This document shows positions 8,701 to 15,693 of a DNA stretch of 27,668 bases, in pieces. A program made the position numbers and the translations under genes. Under the pieces are notes generated by a model. The model had not been told where the DNA came from and made no database searches. It saw nothing but the letters and a program-made list of their open reading frames with translations. How positions within the stretch are numbered: the stretch's first letter is position 1; each line of letters begins with the position of its first letter. Origin of the DNA: an uncultured Erysipelotrichaceae bacterium (lineage in GTDB: Bacteria > Bacillota_I > Bacilli_A > RFN20 > CAG-826); NCBI GenBank assembly GCA_947303755.1, contig CAMYZF010000007.1:1-27668 (forward strand), read 5' to 3'.

Positions 8701-9539
8701 CGAACAGGCTTATTTGTTCCCATAAACAACATGGCGTTAACTCTTGCTGCATACTGAGATTTAAACTTCTCGTTAACCGTCATTTCTTCATGAGAAACAA
8801 CCGAATTCAATCGAGTATTATCTTCAATTCGGCTAAGATCACCATCATGCTGAATAGCAACTAAAGGATTATTCTTAAATGGCTCAAGGGCAAACGCATC
8901 TGTAGAAGAACCTAATGACTTAGCATCAAATACACAATAATATCCATTGAACAATTCCTGAATAATGTTTAATATTGTTGACTTTCCAGTACCTGCCGAA
9001 CCATAAAACACAAGGAACTTTTGAATATCTTTTGATTCGCCGGCAACTACAGATCCAATGCTCCATTCAATTTTATGTCTTTCCGGAGGAGAATATAAAG
9101 TCCCTACTAATTCATCCCAAGCACTAATATCTCCTTCTTCAAGAGCATAAGACAACTTTTTAGATGCATAGTCTTCTCTTCGAGCGTCGCTATTTGCAAA
9201 TGTAAGTTTTTCGTCCAAAGGATGAAAATTATCTCTCATTTGCTTTTGACAATACTTATGCCACTTGTCAATCATTCCTGTATCGCCATTCCACAAATAT
9301 AAAATTTTTGCGTCAGCCAATGCAGGATTTTTCTCTTTAAACTCATCGAGAGCTGCATCAATTAAATCCACAACATCATCTTGGGATTGAGACCATAATC
9401 CTTTACGCTCATCCCAAATCGCATAAAAGTCCCCGCCACGAATCATAAGATCTTTACTATTCTTGGCGACAAACACCGGATAAATTTCTGCAGGCCCCGT
9501 CTTTTTTGGGTTCCTCCATGTGACTTTTAGAAAATCCAC
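5736..9539 (-). CDS. fused SF3 helicase, AEP primase-polymerase and family B DNA polymerase
   Basis: 1267 aa, three replication activities in one chain. (1) SF3/D5-type helicase: Walker A GSAGTGKST at 180-188, Walker B region PLVAIQHDGD (225-234), sensor-like LFMGTNKP (271-278). (2) An archaeo-eukaryotic primase-like domain: IDFDLKD (520-526, metal-binding D-x-D), SKSGNGIHLHY (551-561, s-x-H type motif II), GIEVKVFTG (578-586, motif III acidic residue). (3) Family B DNA polymerase with proofreading exonuclease: Exo I YDIEVFP (717-723), Exo II region GFNCRRYDNHI (760-770), Exo III YCDNDVIAT (853-861), motif A DIASMHPTSI (955-964), motif B KIAINSVYG (1021-1029), motif C HIKTDS (1073-1078), and the KxY-like YIAKYKG (1120-1126). 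Motif C has Lys where the usual first Asp of DTDS sits; the second Asp is present. The start is GTG at 9539 with GGAGG 7 nt upstream; an overlapping ATG is out of frame. It is the key replication gene. Confidence 0.9.
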   Translation of the reverse strand: MDFLKVTWRNPKKTGPAEIYPVFVAKNSKDLMIRGGDFYAIWDERKGLWSQSQDDVVDLIDAALDEFKEKNPALADAKILYLWNGDTGMIDKWHKYCQKQMRDNFHPLDEKLTFANSDARREDYASKKLSYALEEGDISAWDELVGTLYSPPERHKIEWSIGSVVAGESKDIQKFLVFYGSAGTGKSTILNIIQELFNGYYCVFDAKSLGSSTDAFALEPFKNNPLVAIQHDGDLSRIEDNTRLNSVVSHEEMTVNEKFKSQYAARVNAMLFMGTNKPVRITDSKSGIIRRLIDVSPTEKKIPLRHYKHLIKQIDFELGAIAYHCKQVYESDKDAYENYIPKSMMGATNYFYNFMEDNLIEFKKDGVSLQQAWAKYNEYCNEAKVPYPYSKMVFKEELKNYFRDFKERARDADGKQIWNYYSGLKLSKFGLDEENEIPDGCPGSSEGSDETGLLHNSRSWLELEQQESIFDAEMASCPAQYADESSGAPKKKWESTSSILSDLDTHRLHYVRVPNEHIVIDFDLKDESGEKSLEKNIAAARKFPPTYAELSKSGNGIHLHYIYTGGDSSKLSRIYEDGIEVKVFTGKSSLRRLLTKCNALPIAKLNSGLPLKGEDKMVNFEAIKNEKALRTMIRRSLNKEYEPCATKPSCDFIFKILDDAYKSGLHYDVTDLRPYVLAFAAKSSHNADYCIKLVNKMQFKSEEPSDDIPANDEIVFYDIEVFPNLLLINWKREGEGNPVVRMINPTPNEIEEILRFKLVGFNCRRYDNHILYARLLGYSNEQLYELSQKIIAGSPNAMFAEAYNLSYTDVYDFCSTKQSLKKWEIELGIHHQELGLPWDQPVPEELWTKVAEYCDNDVIATEAVFNARKQDFIAREILADISGLSVNATTNQHTTRIIFGAEKKPQSQFVYTDLSEMFPGYKFENGKSTYMGEETGEGGYVYSEPGMYENIALLDIASMHPTSIECLNLFGPYTKNFSDIKQARIYIKHHDFDSAGKMFGGKLAKYLTSSEQADALSYALKIAINSVYGLTSANFENAFRDPRNKDNIVAKRGALFMINLKHEVQAKGFTVAHIKTDSIKIPNATPEIIQFVMDYGKQYGYTFEHEATYEKMCLVNDAVYIAKYKGGKHDGEWTATGTQFQVPYVFKTLFSKEPIEFKDLCETKTVTSALYLDMNENLPEGEHDYHFVGKAGSFCPIKPGCGGGLLMREKDGKYNAATGTKGYRWLESEMVRLLGKEKDIDKRYYASLVDDAIASISEYGDFEAFAS

Positions 9540-9556
9540 ATGTTAACCTCCTTTCC

Positions 9557-9693
9557 GGACGATTTTTAATTTGTGATAAAAGTGAGTGTTTTTTTGCCTA
9601 CTTATATATATAAATATATATTTTCCTCACGCATAAGGTAGAAAAAAAACTATCACAAATATCACATTTTTCAATTTTTTAGGCAAATCGTCC
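9557..9693. repeat. AT-rich imperfect inverted repeat before the replicase gene, candidate origin or operator
   Basis: This 170-bp gap (9540-9709) has no gene. Its outer arms are GGACGATTT (9557-9565) and AAATCGTCC (9685-9693). Nested inside are TTTGTGATA (9570-9578) and TATCACAAA (9651-9659), then related CTAC-TTAT blocks flanking a TATATATATAAATATATA core (9602-9620). A third ACGATT lies at 9704-9709. Nested dyad arms around an AT-rich core directly upstream of the main replication gene fit an origin or a regulator-binding site. No direct proof is visible. Confidence 0.55.
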
Positions 9694-9709
9694 CATTTTT
9701 GCAACGATT

Positions 9710-10231
9710 TTACAAAGGAAACATCTCTTCTAAATAAAAATTTAACTGGTACCAAAGTTCAATTTTTCTCATATCTCCTCTAAAATTATGGATATAAAAC
9801 GGTCCTCCGTACCCATCAGGTTCGTACGTACGATTTAAGAACCTATCCACAATCTGATCAAAATCTCTGAGATTGAATACATCATCAGTTAAATAATTTA
9901 GTTTTAAATTATCCATCATAGCCCAAAACCATTGATCGGTTCGGTCTCCTTCTTCTGGGTCATACATTAATTCATTTTCGCATCGGATAGCTAATGCGAT
10001 CATCATTTCTAAGACTGAACAAGGTCCATCTTTATCACAATTTTCCTTTGTATCATCTTCAAATTTTAATCGTAAATCCAAGCCATCTTCTGCACGATTA
10101 TCATCATTATGTACAAACCACGTAAAATCTCTTTTATATAGCGCGTATAGTACATTTTGATAAGAATCACTTGCTACAAAATCTGGAGCGACAAAACTCA
10201 CTAACCAGTCGAAATATGAATAGGCCACCAA
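9710..10231 (-). CDS. conserved phage hypothetical protein, acidic
   Basis: A 173-aa acidic, aromatic-rich soluble protein with no recognised catalytic motif. Features include WFVHNDDNRAEDGLDLRL near 38-55 and a C-terminal LNFYLEEMFPL. It begins with TTG (or the following GTG) immediately after the TAA of the upstream gene, without its own clear ribosome site, so translation is probably coupled. From memory, similar proteins recur in Clostridia phages next to the membrane protein encoded upstream. Function unknown. Confidence 0.7.
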   Translation of the reverse strand: MVAYSYFDWLVSFVAPDFVASDSYQNVLYALYKRDFTWFVHNDDNRAEDGLDLRLKFEDDTKENCDKDGPCSVLEMMIALAIRCENELMYDPEEGDRTDQWFWAMMDNLKLNYLTDDVFNLRDFDQIVDRFLNRTYEPDGYGGPFYIHNFRGDMRKIELWYQLNFYLEEMFPL

Positions 10232-10864
10232 TTAGTCAGGAACATAAGACCCAGAGTGATGAAAAACTTCGAAGTCAGTTTCCAGACGTTCATTCCTCAC
10301 ATACACTAGATCTCGTTCAAACTCCCCAAACATTCTCAACGAATCTCGCCCGATAGACTCGTCAATATTAACTGGCTCATCACTCATTTCTTCGACGAGT
10401 ATGTCGTTTCCTTCATAGTATTCAAGTGTTATCTTATCAAAATTCTTTTTATCATTAACAAATAATTCCGGAGAAATTGTGTAAGGAATTCCTGATAGTC
10501 CTTCTGTGGGATGGCCCGCATAATTAGGAATTTCATCTTCACCATCATCTTCATCGTCATTCTCTTCTTCGGAATCCATTCTGGGTTTCGAGAAAATATT
10601 ATAGTTTACAGGAGCTTCAGTATGAGTCTCATCTGATCCCATACTAATTCCCGAAACTTTATTCATAACATTTTCAAGAATCTTAGTCTTTGTTTCATTC
10701 AGAACTTCAACTGTCTTTTTGGCTTCATAAGATTTTGCATATTCTTCCTTAACAGACTGAATTTCTTCGTCAACAATCTTTTCGTACTTATCCTTAACAT
10801 AAAAATAAGTTAAGGCGGAACCAATTGCAGCTCCGCCTAAAAATATCAATACCTTTGTATACAA
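10232..10864 (-). CDS. membrane-anchored phage protein with coiled coil
   Basis: 210 aa. Residues 4-22 form one N-terminal membrane segment (VLIFLGGAAIGSALTYFYV), followed by a charged coiled coil (about 24-75), a very acidic linker (EEENDDEDDGEDE near 99-111), and a folded C-terminal part ending YVPD. The layout predicts a protein tethered to the inner face of the membrane. The start is TTG, with TAGGAGG 9 nt upstream; the nearby ATG is followed at once by a stop. The stop touches the next start. Function unknown. Confidence 0.75.
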   Translation of the reverse strand: MYTKVLIFLGGAAIGSALTYFYVKDKYEKIVDEEIQSVKEEYAKSYEAKKTVEVLNETKTKILENVMNKVSGISMGSDETHTEAPVNYNIFSKPRMDSEEENDDEDDGEDEIPNYAGHPTEGLSGIPYTISPELFVNDKKNFDKITLEYYEGNDILVEEMSDEPVNIDESIGRDSLRMFGEFERDLVYVRNERLETDFEVFHHSGSYVPD

Positions 10865-10975
10865 TTACATTTCCTCCTAATGTAACGATAGTCTTTTATT
10901 TATTGGATCATATCCATTTGGGAAGTCAAATTCATCCTGCCTAGTCCCGCTCCCCATAGAATCCAGGCCGCCGAT

Positions 10976-11884
10976 TCAAATCATATCGTAAATTAGGCCA
11001 TCAACATTAAAATTGAAATGAATATTCTTCTTACACAGATCGGTATCAAGCTGAAAATCGGGAAAATACGATTCTGTCATTCCAAAATCGACATAGTTAT
11101 CACCGACGCCTTTGAACCAACCGGTAACGGCACCTTCCGGAGTTCTTTCAAGTCCAAGCATATCCAGAACTTCATTAAGAAAAATATGACCACGAGAGTT
11201 CAGAAGATCATTAGCAAAATTCTGCTGAGCTTTCAGGAAGCACATAATATACGTAGGGTTATCAGACCAAGTGTCAGGAGCAGTAAAGCAATTAAAGTCG
11301 AATTCATAAGGAGATTTCGAAGGATTCTTGATAACAATACTTTTATCCTTCAGAGTCTGAACTTCACCGTTTTCGTCTGTAGTCTTTACATTTTTAATCT
11401 GTTCGCCGCCCATAGCAAGAATCTTTTCGGCATCTTCGCCAATGAGATTTGCAACACGCTGTCTATAGTCCGTAAAAGCCTCATTAAGCGCATTTGCGGT
11501 GGCAGCTACTCCAATATATCTTTTTCTTAAAATGCCATGAGAGCCCATGATAAGAGCCACAGAGCTAACAGTAAGCCCGATAGAAGGACCATATAATCTA
11601 AGAAGAGAAAGACTTGTATTTGCATAAATCTTGAGAGCTTCACGCTTCTTGGTAGTTCCTTCAAAAACTTCGGTTTCTTCGAGAATATCAAGTTCGTCTT
11701 TAGCCTCATCCAAGACCTCATCCAGATGACGAGATGCATTGCACGCGCTAATAATTGCAGCACCGCCAATAATAATGCCGCCGGCCAGAAGAATTTCAGG
11801 ACTCACTTTCTTGGCTTTAAAAATAACTCTTTTTGCAGCATTAATTGCGGGGGTTGTAAGATTGGTAAGCTTAGAAATGTTCAT
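10976..11884 (-). CDS. DUF6353-like phage membrane protein, paralogue 1
   Basis: 302 aa with two hydrophobic segments, about 30-48 (ILLAGGIIIGGAAIISAC) and about 97-114 (YGPSIGLTVSSVALIMGS), joined by a charged helical hairpin, then a soluble C-terminal domain with GWFKGVGDNYVDFG and LIYDMI. The same plan (KVSPEILL or QHSPTIL, membrane segment, charged helix, second membrane segment, soluble domain with a GW motif) recurs in the products of 14440-15306 and 15694-16470. The family name is assigned from memory. ATG follows directly after the stop of the gene upstream, whose last codons provide the ribosome site (AGGAGGTAATTAA). Confidence 0.75.
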   Translation of the reverse strand: MNISKLTNLTTPAINAAKRVIFKAKKVSPEILLAGGIIIGGAAIISACNASRHLDEVLDEAKDELDILEETEVFEGTTKKREALKIYANTSLSLLRLYGPSIGLTVSSVALIMGSHGILRKRYIGVAATANALNEAFTDYRQRVANLIGEDAEKILAMGGEQIKNVKTTDENGEVQTLKDKSIVIKNPSKSPYEFDFNCFTAPDTWSDNPTYIMCFLKAQQNFANDLLNSRGHIFLNEVLDMLGLERTPEGAVTGWFKGVGDNYVDFGMTESYFPDFQLDTDLCKKNIHFNFNVDGLIYDMI

Positions 11885-12670
11885 TTAATTACCTCCTGTA
11901 ATCTTATATGTTTCCATAAGTTTTTTGATATGATCCGGAATAGATGGATCAATTTTAAATTTGCTAGCTCGTTTTTCTACTTCTGCTTGAATTTTGTCTT
12001 GAGAAATATCAATTTTCGGCAATTTAATATTTTCTGCTTTGGCTGCTAAATCGCCGATTGATGCCCCAAATGAGGTCACTTTTTCTTCAAGATTGCTATT
12101 AGTAAGTTTTTCTGCCGCTTCACGCGACACTTTTTCTTTCATACTAGACAAATCCACATTGATAGATACTTTATGACTTCCGTCTAAAGAATCTTTAACG
12201 AAATCAGTAAAAGGTTTTGCTGTGCTTTTGAAAATATCAATTGGATCTTCGCCTTTTTGCATCTGCGAAGTAATATTTGAAAGCATTTTTTCCGGAGGAT
12301 CGATTTTATATCCTTCCTTTTTCATAAAGCCAGAAATCGCGCCAAAAGATTTTTCCATGGCAGCGTTTTCAAGTTCCAGCTTTTTATCTAGTATTTTTCG
12401 AATCTGATCTTCTTGTATATTGATGCCCAATGCTTTTGCCACATGAGAAATATTTTTTGCCGTATCTAATTTGTCGACCAAGGCTGTAATATCATCGACG
12501 TTGGGATTTTCCACTTGTGATTTTAAAGAAGACATTTTCTGAGAAGCGATGGCCATAAAATCCGGAAAATTAGTAGGGTCCATAATGCTTTTCATTTTAT
12601 TTTCCGCTTGCTGACGAAAATCAGGTATTTTGCTCTTGAAATCCGGGAGTTTCCATTTACTTTCTCCCAT
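11885..12670 (-). CDS. helical phage protein of unknown function
   Basis: 261 aa, strongly helical and charged, no membrane segment. The beginning and end carry related short blocks (LPDFKSKIPDF near 8-18; LPKIDISQDKIQAEVEKRASKFKID near the C-terminus), and a glutamine/lysine-rich central region suggests coiled coils. It sits between two membrane-associated genes in the same operon and shares its stop/start junction with the DUF6353-like gene downstream. It may act as a soluble partner of those membrane proteins; that is inference from context only. Confidence 0.7.
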   Translation of the reverse strand: MGESKWKLPDFKSKIPDFRQQAENKMKSIMDPTNFPDFMAIASQKMSSLKSQVENPNVDDITALVDKLDTAKNISHVAKALGINIQEDQIRKILDKKLELENAAMEKSFGAISGFMKKEGYKIDPPEKMLSNITSQMQKGEDPIDIFKSTAKPFTDFVKDSLDGSHKVSINVDLSSMKEKVSREAAEKLTNSNLEEKVTSFGASIGDLAAKAENIKLPKIDISQDKIQAEVEKRASKFKIDPSIPDHIKKLMETYKITGGN

Positions 12671-12683
12671 TATTAATCACCTC

Positions 12684-13277
12684 TTATTTAAGGCTAATGC
12701 ACTTCGGAAGATCCAGTAAATATCCATCTCTTACGCGAATGCTTCTAGCACCTCGAAGATCAGTCCATCCCCAATCTCGGCTAGTAAAATCTCCAGGAAT
12801 AGTTTCGCCGAGAAGATCAAACAAATCACCAACGGTGGCCTGTCCATACTGATTAACGAGATCATTGAGAATATCAATAACCCGCTCGGCTTCTCCTTTA
12901 GAATCCAGAACAATGTCCCCAAGATCTTTCATAGTTCTGCCGCGCTGAATCCCAGGTTTTCCACTATCCGGTTTAAACATGCGGTTATATGACGTTCTAG
13001 AGCCTAATACAGAGCTTGTTTTGCGCGTTTCGCCATAAAATATCAAATTAATACCCTGAGTAATAAGTTCGATAATAGTGTTCTTTACAGCCGGCACAAA
13101 GACATCTGTAAAAAGATATTCTTTGACAGATTCTCGATCTTCATTAAAAAATATGTCTACAAATCGTCTTCCAAAACCTTTTTGCCTTGTCTTGACCGTT
13201 CCGCTAACCACTTTTTCAAGTTTCTTCTGCTCGTCATTATACTTGTGAGAATTAGGCTTTAAATTTTCAATTTCCAT
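12684..13277 (-). CDS. conserved phage protein with a hydrophobic segment
   Basis: 197 aa. The N-terminal third is basic (TRQKGFGRRF), followed by an amphipathic or membrane-interacting stretch (VFVPAVKNTIIELITQGI, about 57-74). The C-terminal domain has YGQATVGDLFDLLGE and GWTDLRGARSIRVRDGYLL. From memory, this domain pair is common in Firmicutes phages without known function. The ribosome site GGAGG is only a few bases after the T tract of the terminator that ends the upstream gene, with no promoter between, so expression seems to depend on read-through. Confidence 0.75.
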   Translation of the reverse strand: MEIENLKPNSHKYNDEQKKLEKVVSGTVKTRQKGFGRRFVDIFFNEDRESVKEYLFTDVFVPAVKNTIIELITQGINLIFYGETRKTSSVLGSRTSYNRMFKPDSGKPGIQRGRTMKDLGDIVLDSKGEAERVIDILNDLVNQYGQATVGDLFDLLGETIPGDFTSRDWGWTDLRGARSIRVRDGYLLDLPKCISLK

Positions 13278-13289
13278 ATATTATCCTCC

Positions 13290-13316
13290 AAAAAAGAAGA
13301 AGGGCTGTTTAGCCCT
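13290..13316 (-). terminator. terminator with the stop codon in its loop, abutting the next ribosome site
   Basis: Stem AGGGCT/AGCCCT with a 4-nt loop containing the TAA of the 13309-13578 gene, then TTCTTTTTT running directly into GGAGG of the next gene. No TCGCA promoter lies between. Confidence 0.7.
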
Positions 13317-13578
13317 CCTCCTGCATTTTATTGATTTCGTCCTTAGCAGTGACGATAAACTGTTCAAATTCATCGGATTTAGCATCAATATATTCTTCGG
13401 CTTTATCAGAAACCATTGACCCGAGAACAAAAGTACCAATATAACCGCAGATTTTTACAGGAATTGAGACCTCCGGAATAAGCCAAGTTACAATATTGCC
13501 AAAAACTACGCCAATGCCAAGAGATGATGCCTGCTTAAGAACTTCTTTTCCGGTTTTAATTACTTCATTCACATTCAC
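13309..13578 (-). CDS. small membrane protein
   Basis: 89 aa with two adjacent hydrophobic segments (about 19-33 LGIGVVFGNIVTWLI, and about 39-55 IPVKICGYIGTFVLGSM) and a charged C-terminal helix. The start is GTG with AAAGGAG upstream. A holin is possible on size and topology, but its position among early genes argues against lysis. The hairpin before it and the terminator at its stop frame it as a single unit. Confidence 0.65.
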   Translation of the reverse strand: MNVNEVIKTGKEVLKQASSLGIGVVFGNIVTWLIPEVSIPVKICGYIGTFVLGSMVSDKAEEYIDAKSDEFEQFIVTAKDEINKMQEEG

Positions 13579-13594
13579 TATTTATATCTCCTTT

Positions 13595-13637
13595 CATAAA
13601 ACAAAAAGAGAAAGTCTATGTTTCCATAAACTTCCTC
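13595..13637 (-). terminator. long GAAA-tetraloop terminator
   Basis: A 13-bp stem GAGGAAGTTTATG/CATAGACTTTCTC (two G-T pairs) closed by a GAAA tetraloop, followed by TTTTTGTTTT. It lies between the genes at 13658 and 13578, just upstream of the latter's ribosome site. Confidence 0.85.
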
Positions 13638-13657
13638 TTTTGTAGTTTAGTACAAAC

Positions 13658-14002
13658 TTACTCTTCGGTGTTTTCTTCCTCGGGAACAGGGCTGTCATCG
13701 GTAACGAGTTCGGGATCAGCCGTCGGGATCTGATCAGGATCCGGATTCTCCTCATTGGCAGCGTTGTGCGCTTCCACCAGCTCTTTGCCGGCGATGAGAC
13801 CGCCAACCAAAAGCCCAGTAGCCAGGAGTCCATTCCTGACCTTGGTCTTGTTGTTGTCGTACCATCCTCCGACTTTATCGCAGGTGTTGTGCACTCCGCG
13901 GCCGATCTTGTTGAATACGTTTTCCTTTTTTTCAGGCTCCACGACGATCACTTCGCCGTTCTCATCGACCTCGGTAACAACCTTCTTGTTCTTCTTGGAC
14001 AT
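13658..14002 (-). CDS. single-span membrane protein with acidic tail
   Basis: 114 aa from the ATG at 14002, preferred over the upstream TTG because GGAGG lies 7 nt before it. The N-terminus is lysine-rich (SKKNKK), with DENGEVIVVEPEKKENV next, a membrane segment near 63-79 (NGLLATGLLVGGLIAG), and a Pro/Glu/Asp-rich tail (VTDDSPVPEEENTEE). This gene is GC-richer than its neighbours, which suggests separate ancestry. It is first in the operon driven by the TCGCA promoter at 14045-14069. Function unknown. Confidence 0.7.
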   Translation of the reverse strand: MSKKNKKVVTEVDENGEVIVVEPEKKENVFNKIGRGVHNTCDKVGGWYDNNKTKVRNGLLATGLLVGGLIAGKELVEAHNAANEENPDPDQIPTADPELVTDDSPVPEEENTEE

Positions 14003-14044
14003 TGTTTTTACCTCCAAATATAAAATTTTGTAGTTAACCTACTC

Positions 14045-14069
14045 ATTATACACATGGATTTTTTTGCGA
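14045..14069 (-). promoter_or_regulatory. TCGCA-type promoter (copy 2)
   Basis: TCGCA at 14065-14069, 14 bp spacer, TATAAT at 14045-14050. The spacer is nearly identical to that at 21650-21674. It starts 3 bp after the stop of the gene at 14073 and drives the 13658-14002 operon. Confidence 0.78.
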
Positions 14070-14072
14070 ATT

Positions 14073-14411
14073 TTAGATACCCTTTTCTTTACTCAGAAAA
14101 TAGAAGAATTTCTTATAAGCATCGACAAATTCTTCTTTAGAAGGAGGATCAACTGGGCATTTTTCAACCAGAGTTTCGTACGATCCTCCTCTGGTAACTT
14201 TATGCAGGAGCATAGGTACAAATTCGCAATCAGTGCTATAAGCCGCTTTTTCAACCATATAAATAGCATTTCTTAAGTCATCTGCGCAAATATTTTCCGG
14301 GCATTTATCTGGGTTAGCCAAAAGATATCGCCAATACTCGTACTGACGGCAGAAATATTTCAGTTCCAGATAACGGCTTTTAGGAAGATAAAAACCTGTC
14401 TGTTTAGCCAT
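14073..14411 (-). CDS. phage protein of the Y-LPK-Y-ELK family, possible regulator, paralogue A
   Basis: 112 aa. It shares its plan with the product of 26435-26845: FYLPKSRYLELKYFCRQY at the N-terminus (YWLPKHRYYELKHYCLQY in the paralogue), a helical middle with MVEKAAY, a block VTRGGSYETLVEKCPVD, and a C-terminal helix YKKFFYFLSKEKGI (YRRFFYILSQRRGI). The C-terminal region looks like a DNA-binding helical domain of the kind in phage ArpU/RinA-type activators; this is inference. Both paralogues end within a few bases of a TCGCA promoter. GAAAGGAG precedes the ATG. Confidence 0.7.
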   Translation of the reverse strand: MAKQTGFYLPKSRYLELKYFCRQYEYWRYLLANPDKCPENICADDLRNAIYMVEKAAYSTDCEFVPMLLHKVTRGGSYETLVEKCPVDPPSKEEFVDAYKKFFYFLSKEKGI

Positions 14412-14439
14412 ATAAATCTCCTTTCAAGAGTTTATGCAA

Positions 14440-15306
14440 TCAGTATTCGCCTTCGTATTCGGCGCGATCCTCATCTCCAATATTGGCGTACCATTCGGGA
14501 CTGCCCTGCTTTGTGAAGCCCATAATATGACAAACTGTGTCATCCGAGAGCATCGTGCATGTGATTTTCAGTTCAATATTGCGGTTCATCCACCCAAGAT
14601 CCTTTCCGATTGCCGGGCCAAGTTTCTTGCCATCTACCATACCGTCAAGAGCTGGAAGATCGATATACTCTCTCCAGCCATCATAAGATAGAGCAGCCTT
14701 TCTGCAGGATCTCTGAGTTTTTGCCATTTGCATATTAGCCTCATCTCTCATCTGCCTAATAAATTCCAGATCAGATAAGAAATAATCCCGGCCAATAGGA
14801 TCATAGAACAGAGTATTACCATGGCCTGTATTAATCACAGTGCCAGAATTAAATGGTGTTCGCTTAACTTCGTCTTTAGTGATGGCCTCTTCGAGCTTAT
14901 TTAGATGCTTTTCCCCATCGGTCTCGACAATCTTATCTTTAAGTTTTTCGAGATCGTCCTTAGACATCTGATACGCCGCCAAAGCCGCAGCAGTTCTTCC
15001 AAGGCTAATCTTATGGCCCCAGAATATAATTCCCGCTCCGCCAAGAGTCATAGTGGCCGTCTTCCAGTAGTACTTCGCAATGACACGGGCCTTTTCCTTA
15101 ACATACTCCTTATGGGTCAGCTCGTCGTCTTCTTCTAAAATATCAAGATCACTTTTAGCTTTGGGAGCTTCTGCAATAGTCACCACAACTCCGCCGATCA
15201 TCAGACCAACACCAATAACAGTCAGAATCGTAGGAGAGTGCTGTGATGCGAACTTAGATATAATTCGCATTCCGTTCTTAATTTTTGAGAAATTCATCTG
15301 CTGCAT
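14440..15306 (-). CDS. DUF6353-like phage membrane protein, paralogue 2
   Basis: 288 aa if started at the ATG at 15306 (GAAAGGAAGA just upstream) or 285 aa from the next ATG; the longer frame starting at 15324 lacks a ribosome site. Two hydrophobic segments: HSPTILTVIGVGLMIGGVVV, and TMTLGGAGIIFWGH about 60 residues on. Between them is a charged helix (SDLDILEEDDELTHKEY), and a soluble C-terminal domain (LGWMNRNIELKITC; CHIMGF) follows. It overlaps the zinc-ribbon gene upstream by 29 bp, so translation is likely coupled. See paralogues at 10976-11884 and 15694-16470. Confidence 0.75.
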   Translation of the reverse strand: MQQMNFSKIKNGMRIISKFASQHSPTILTVIGVGLMIGGVVVTIAEAPKAKSDLDILEEDDELTHKEYVKEKARVIAKYYWKTATMTLGGAGIIFWGHKISLGRTAAALAAYQMSKDDLEKLKDKIVETDGEKHLNKLEEAITKDEVKRTPFNSGTVINTGHGNTLFYDPIGRDYFLSDLEFIRQMRDEANMQMAKTQRSCRKAALSYDGWREYIDLPALDGMVDGKKLGPAIGKDLGWMNRNIELKITCTMLSDDTVCHIMGFTKQGSPEWYANIGDEDRAEYEGEY

Positions 15307-15481
15307 TCTTCCTTTCAATAGCATTCATGATTCGCGGAGCACAATTCGGACAAATATCATAGTTTTTCTTTTTGGTATAGACGACCATAGCCGGTTCATC
15401 ATAGTCCTGGAAATCCAAGTCGATAGGATCCCTAAGAATTGTCACAACTCCACATGAGTCGCATCGATAACACTTTGCCAT
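15278..15481 (-). CDS. small zinc-ribbon protein
   Basis: 67 aa with two CxxC knuckles (CYRCDSC near 4-10; CPNCAP near 44-49) separated by a beta-strand-rich stretch, which predicts one bound zinc. Such ribbons are common small phage proteins and may bind nucleic acid or protein; the role here is unknown. ATG is preceded by AAAGGAG and, before that, by a terminator-type hairpin. It overlaps the downstream DUF6353-like gene. Confidence 0.75.
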   Translation of the reverse strand: MAKCYRCDSCGVVTILRDPIDLDFQDYDEPAMVVYTKKKNYDICPNCAPRIMNAIERKNAADEFLKN

Positions 15482-15496
15482 TTAGATTCTCCTTTC

Positions 15497-15529
15497 AAAA
15501 ATATAAAGAGACCCGATTTCTCGAATCTC
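15497..15529 (-). terminator. GAAA-tetraloop terminator before the zinc-ribbon gene
   Basis: A 9-bp stem GAGATTCGA/TCGGGTCTC with a GAAA loop, then TTTATATTTTT, leading directly into GAAAGGAG of the next gene. No promoter of the TCGCA type lies between. Confidence 0.75.
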
Positions 15530-15533
15530 TTCA

Positions 15534-15677
15534 TTAAGCGGACTGTTTTTCTTGCGAACGACCTTTGGACAACCAGAGCATCTTCCGCTCATTGATTGCC
15601 TGCTTCTTATCAGACTTCATCGTACGGTTACGCTTGACGAGAGCCCTCTGCTCCTTACGTCCCGGATTTTTTCTCAT
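15534..15677 (-). CDS. very basic 47-aa protein
   Basis: 47 aa, about one third Lys/Arg (KNPGRKEQRALVKRNRTMK), with no membrane segment. Nucleic-acid binding is plausible from charge alone. A longer in-frame extension exists upstream, but the ATG at 15677 has GAAAGGA placed after the stop of the preceding gene and is clearly the intended start. The motif TGATATTT lies exactly between ribosome site and start codon. A GAAA-loop terminator follows the stop. Confidence 0.65.
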   Translation of the reverse strand: MRKNPGRKEQRALVKRNRTMKSDKKQAINERKMLWLSKGRSQEKQSA

Positions 15678-15693
15678 AAATATCAATCCTTTC

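Noticed and set aside
10877..10957. 26-aa open frame between the genes at 10976 and 10864
   Set aside because: No ribosome site and too short to support; it may be real but nothing shows it.
13309..13578. Holin
   Set aside because: Size and two hydrophobic segments fit, but there is no endolysin nearby and the gene lies among early genes.
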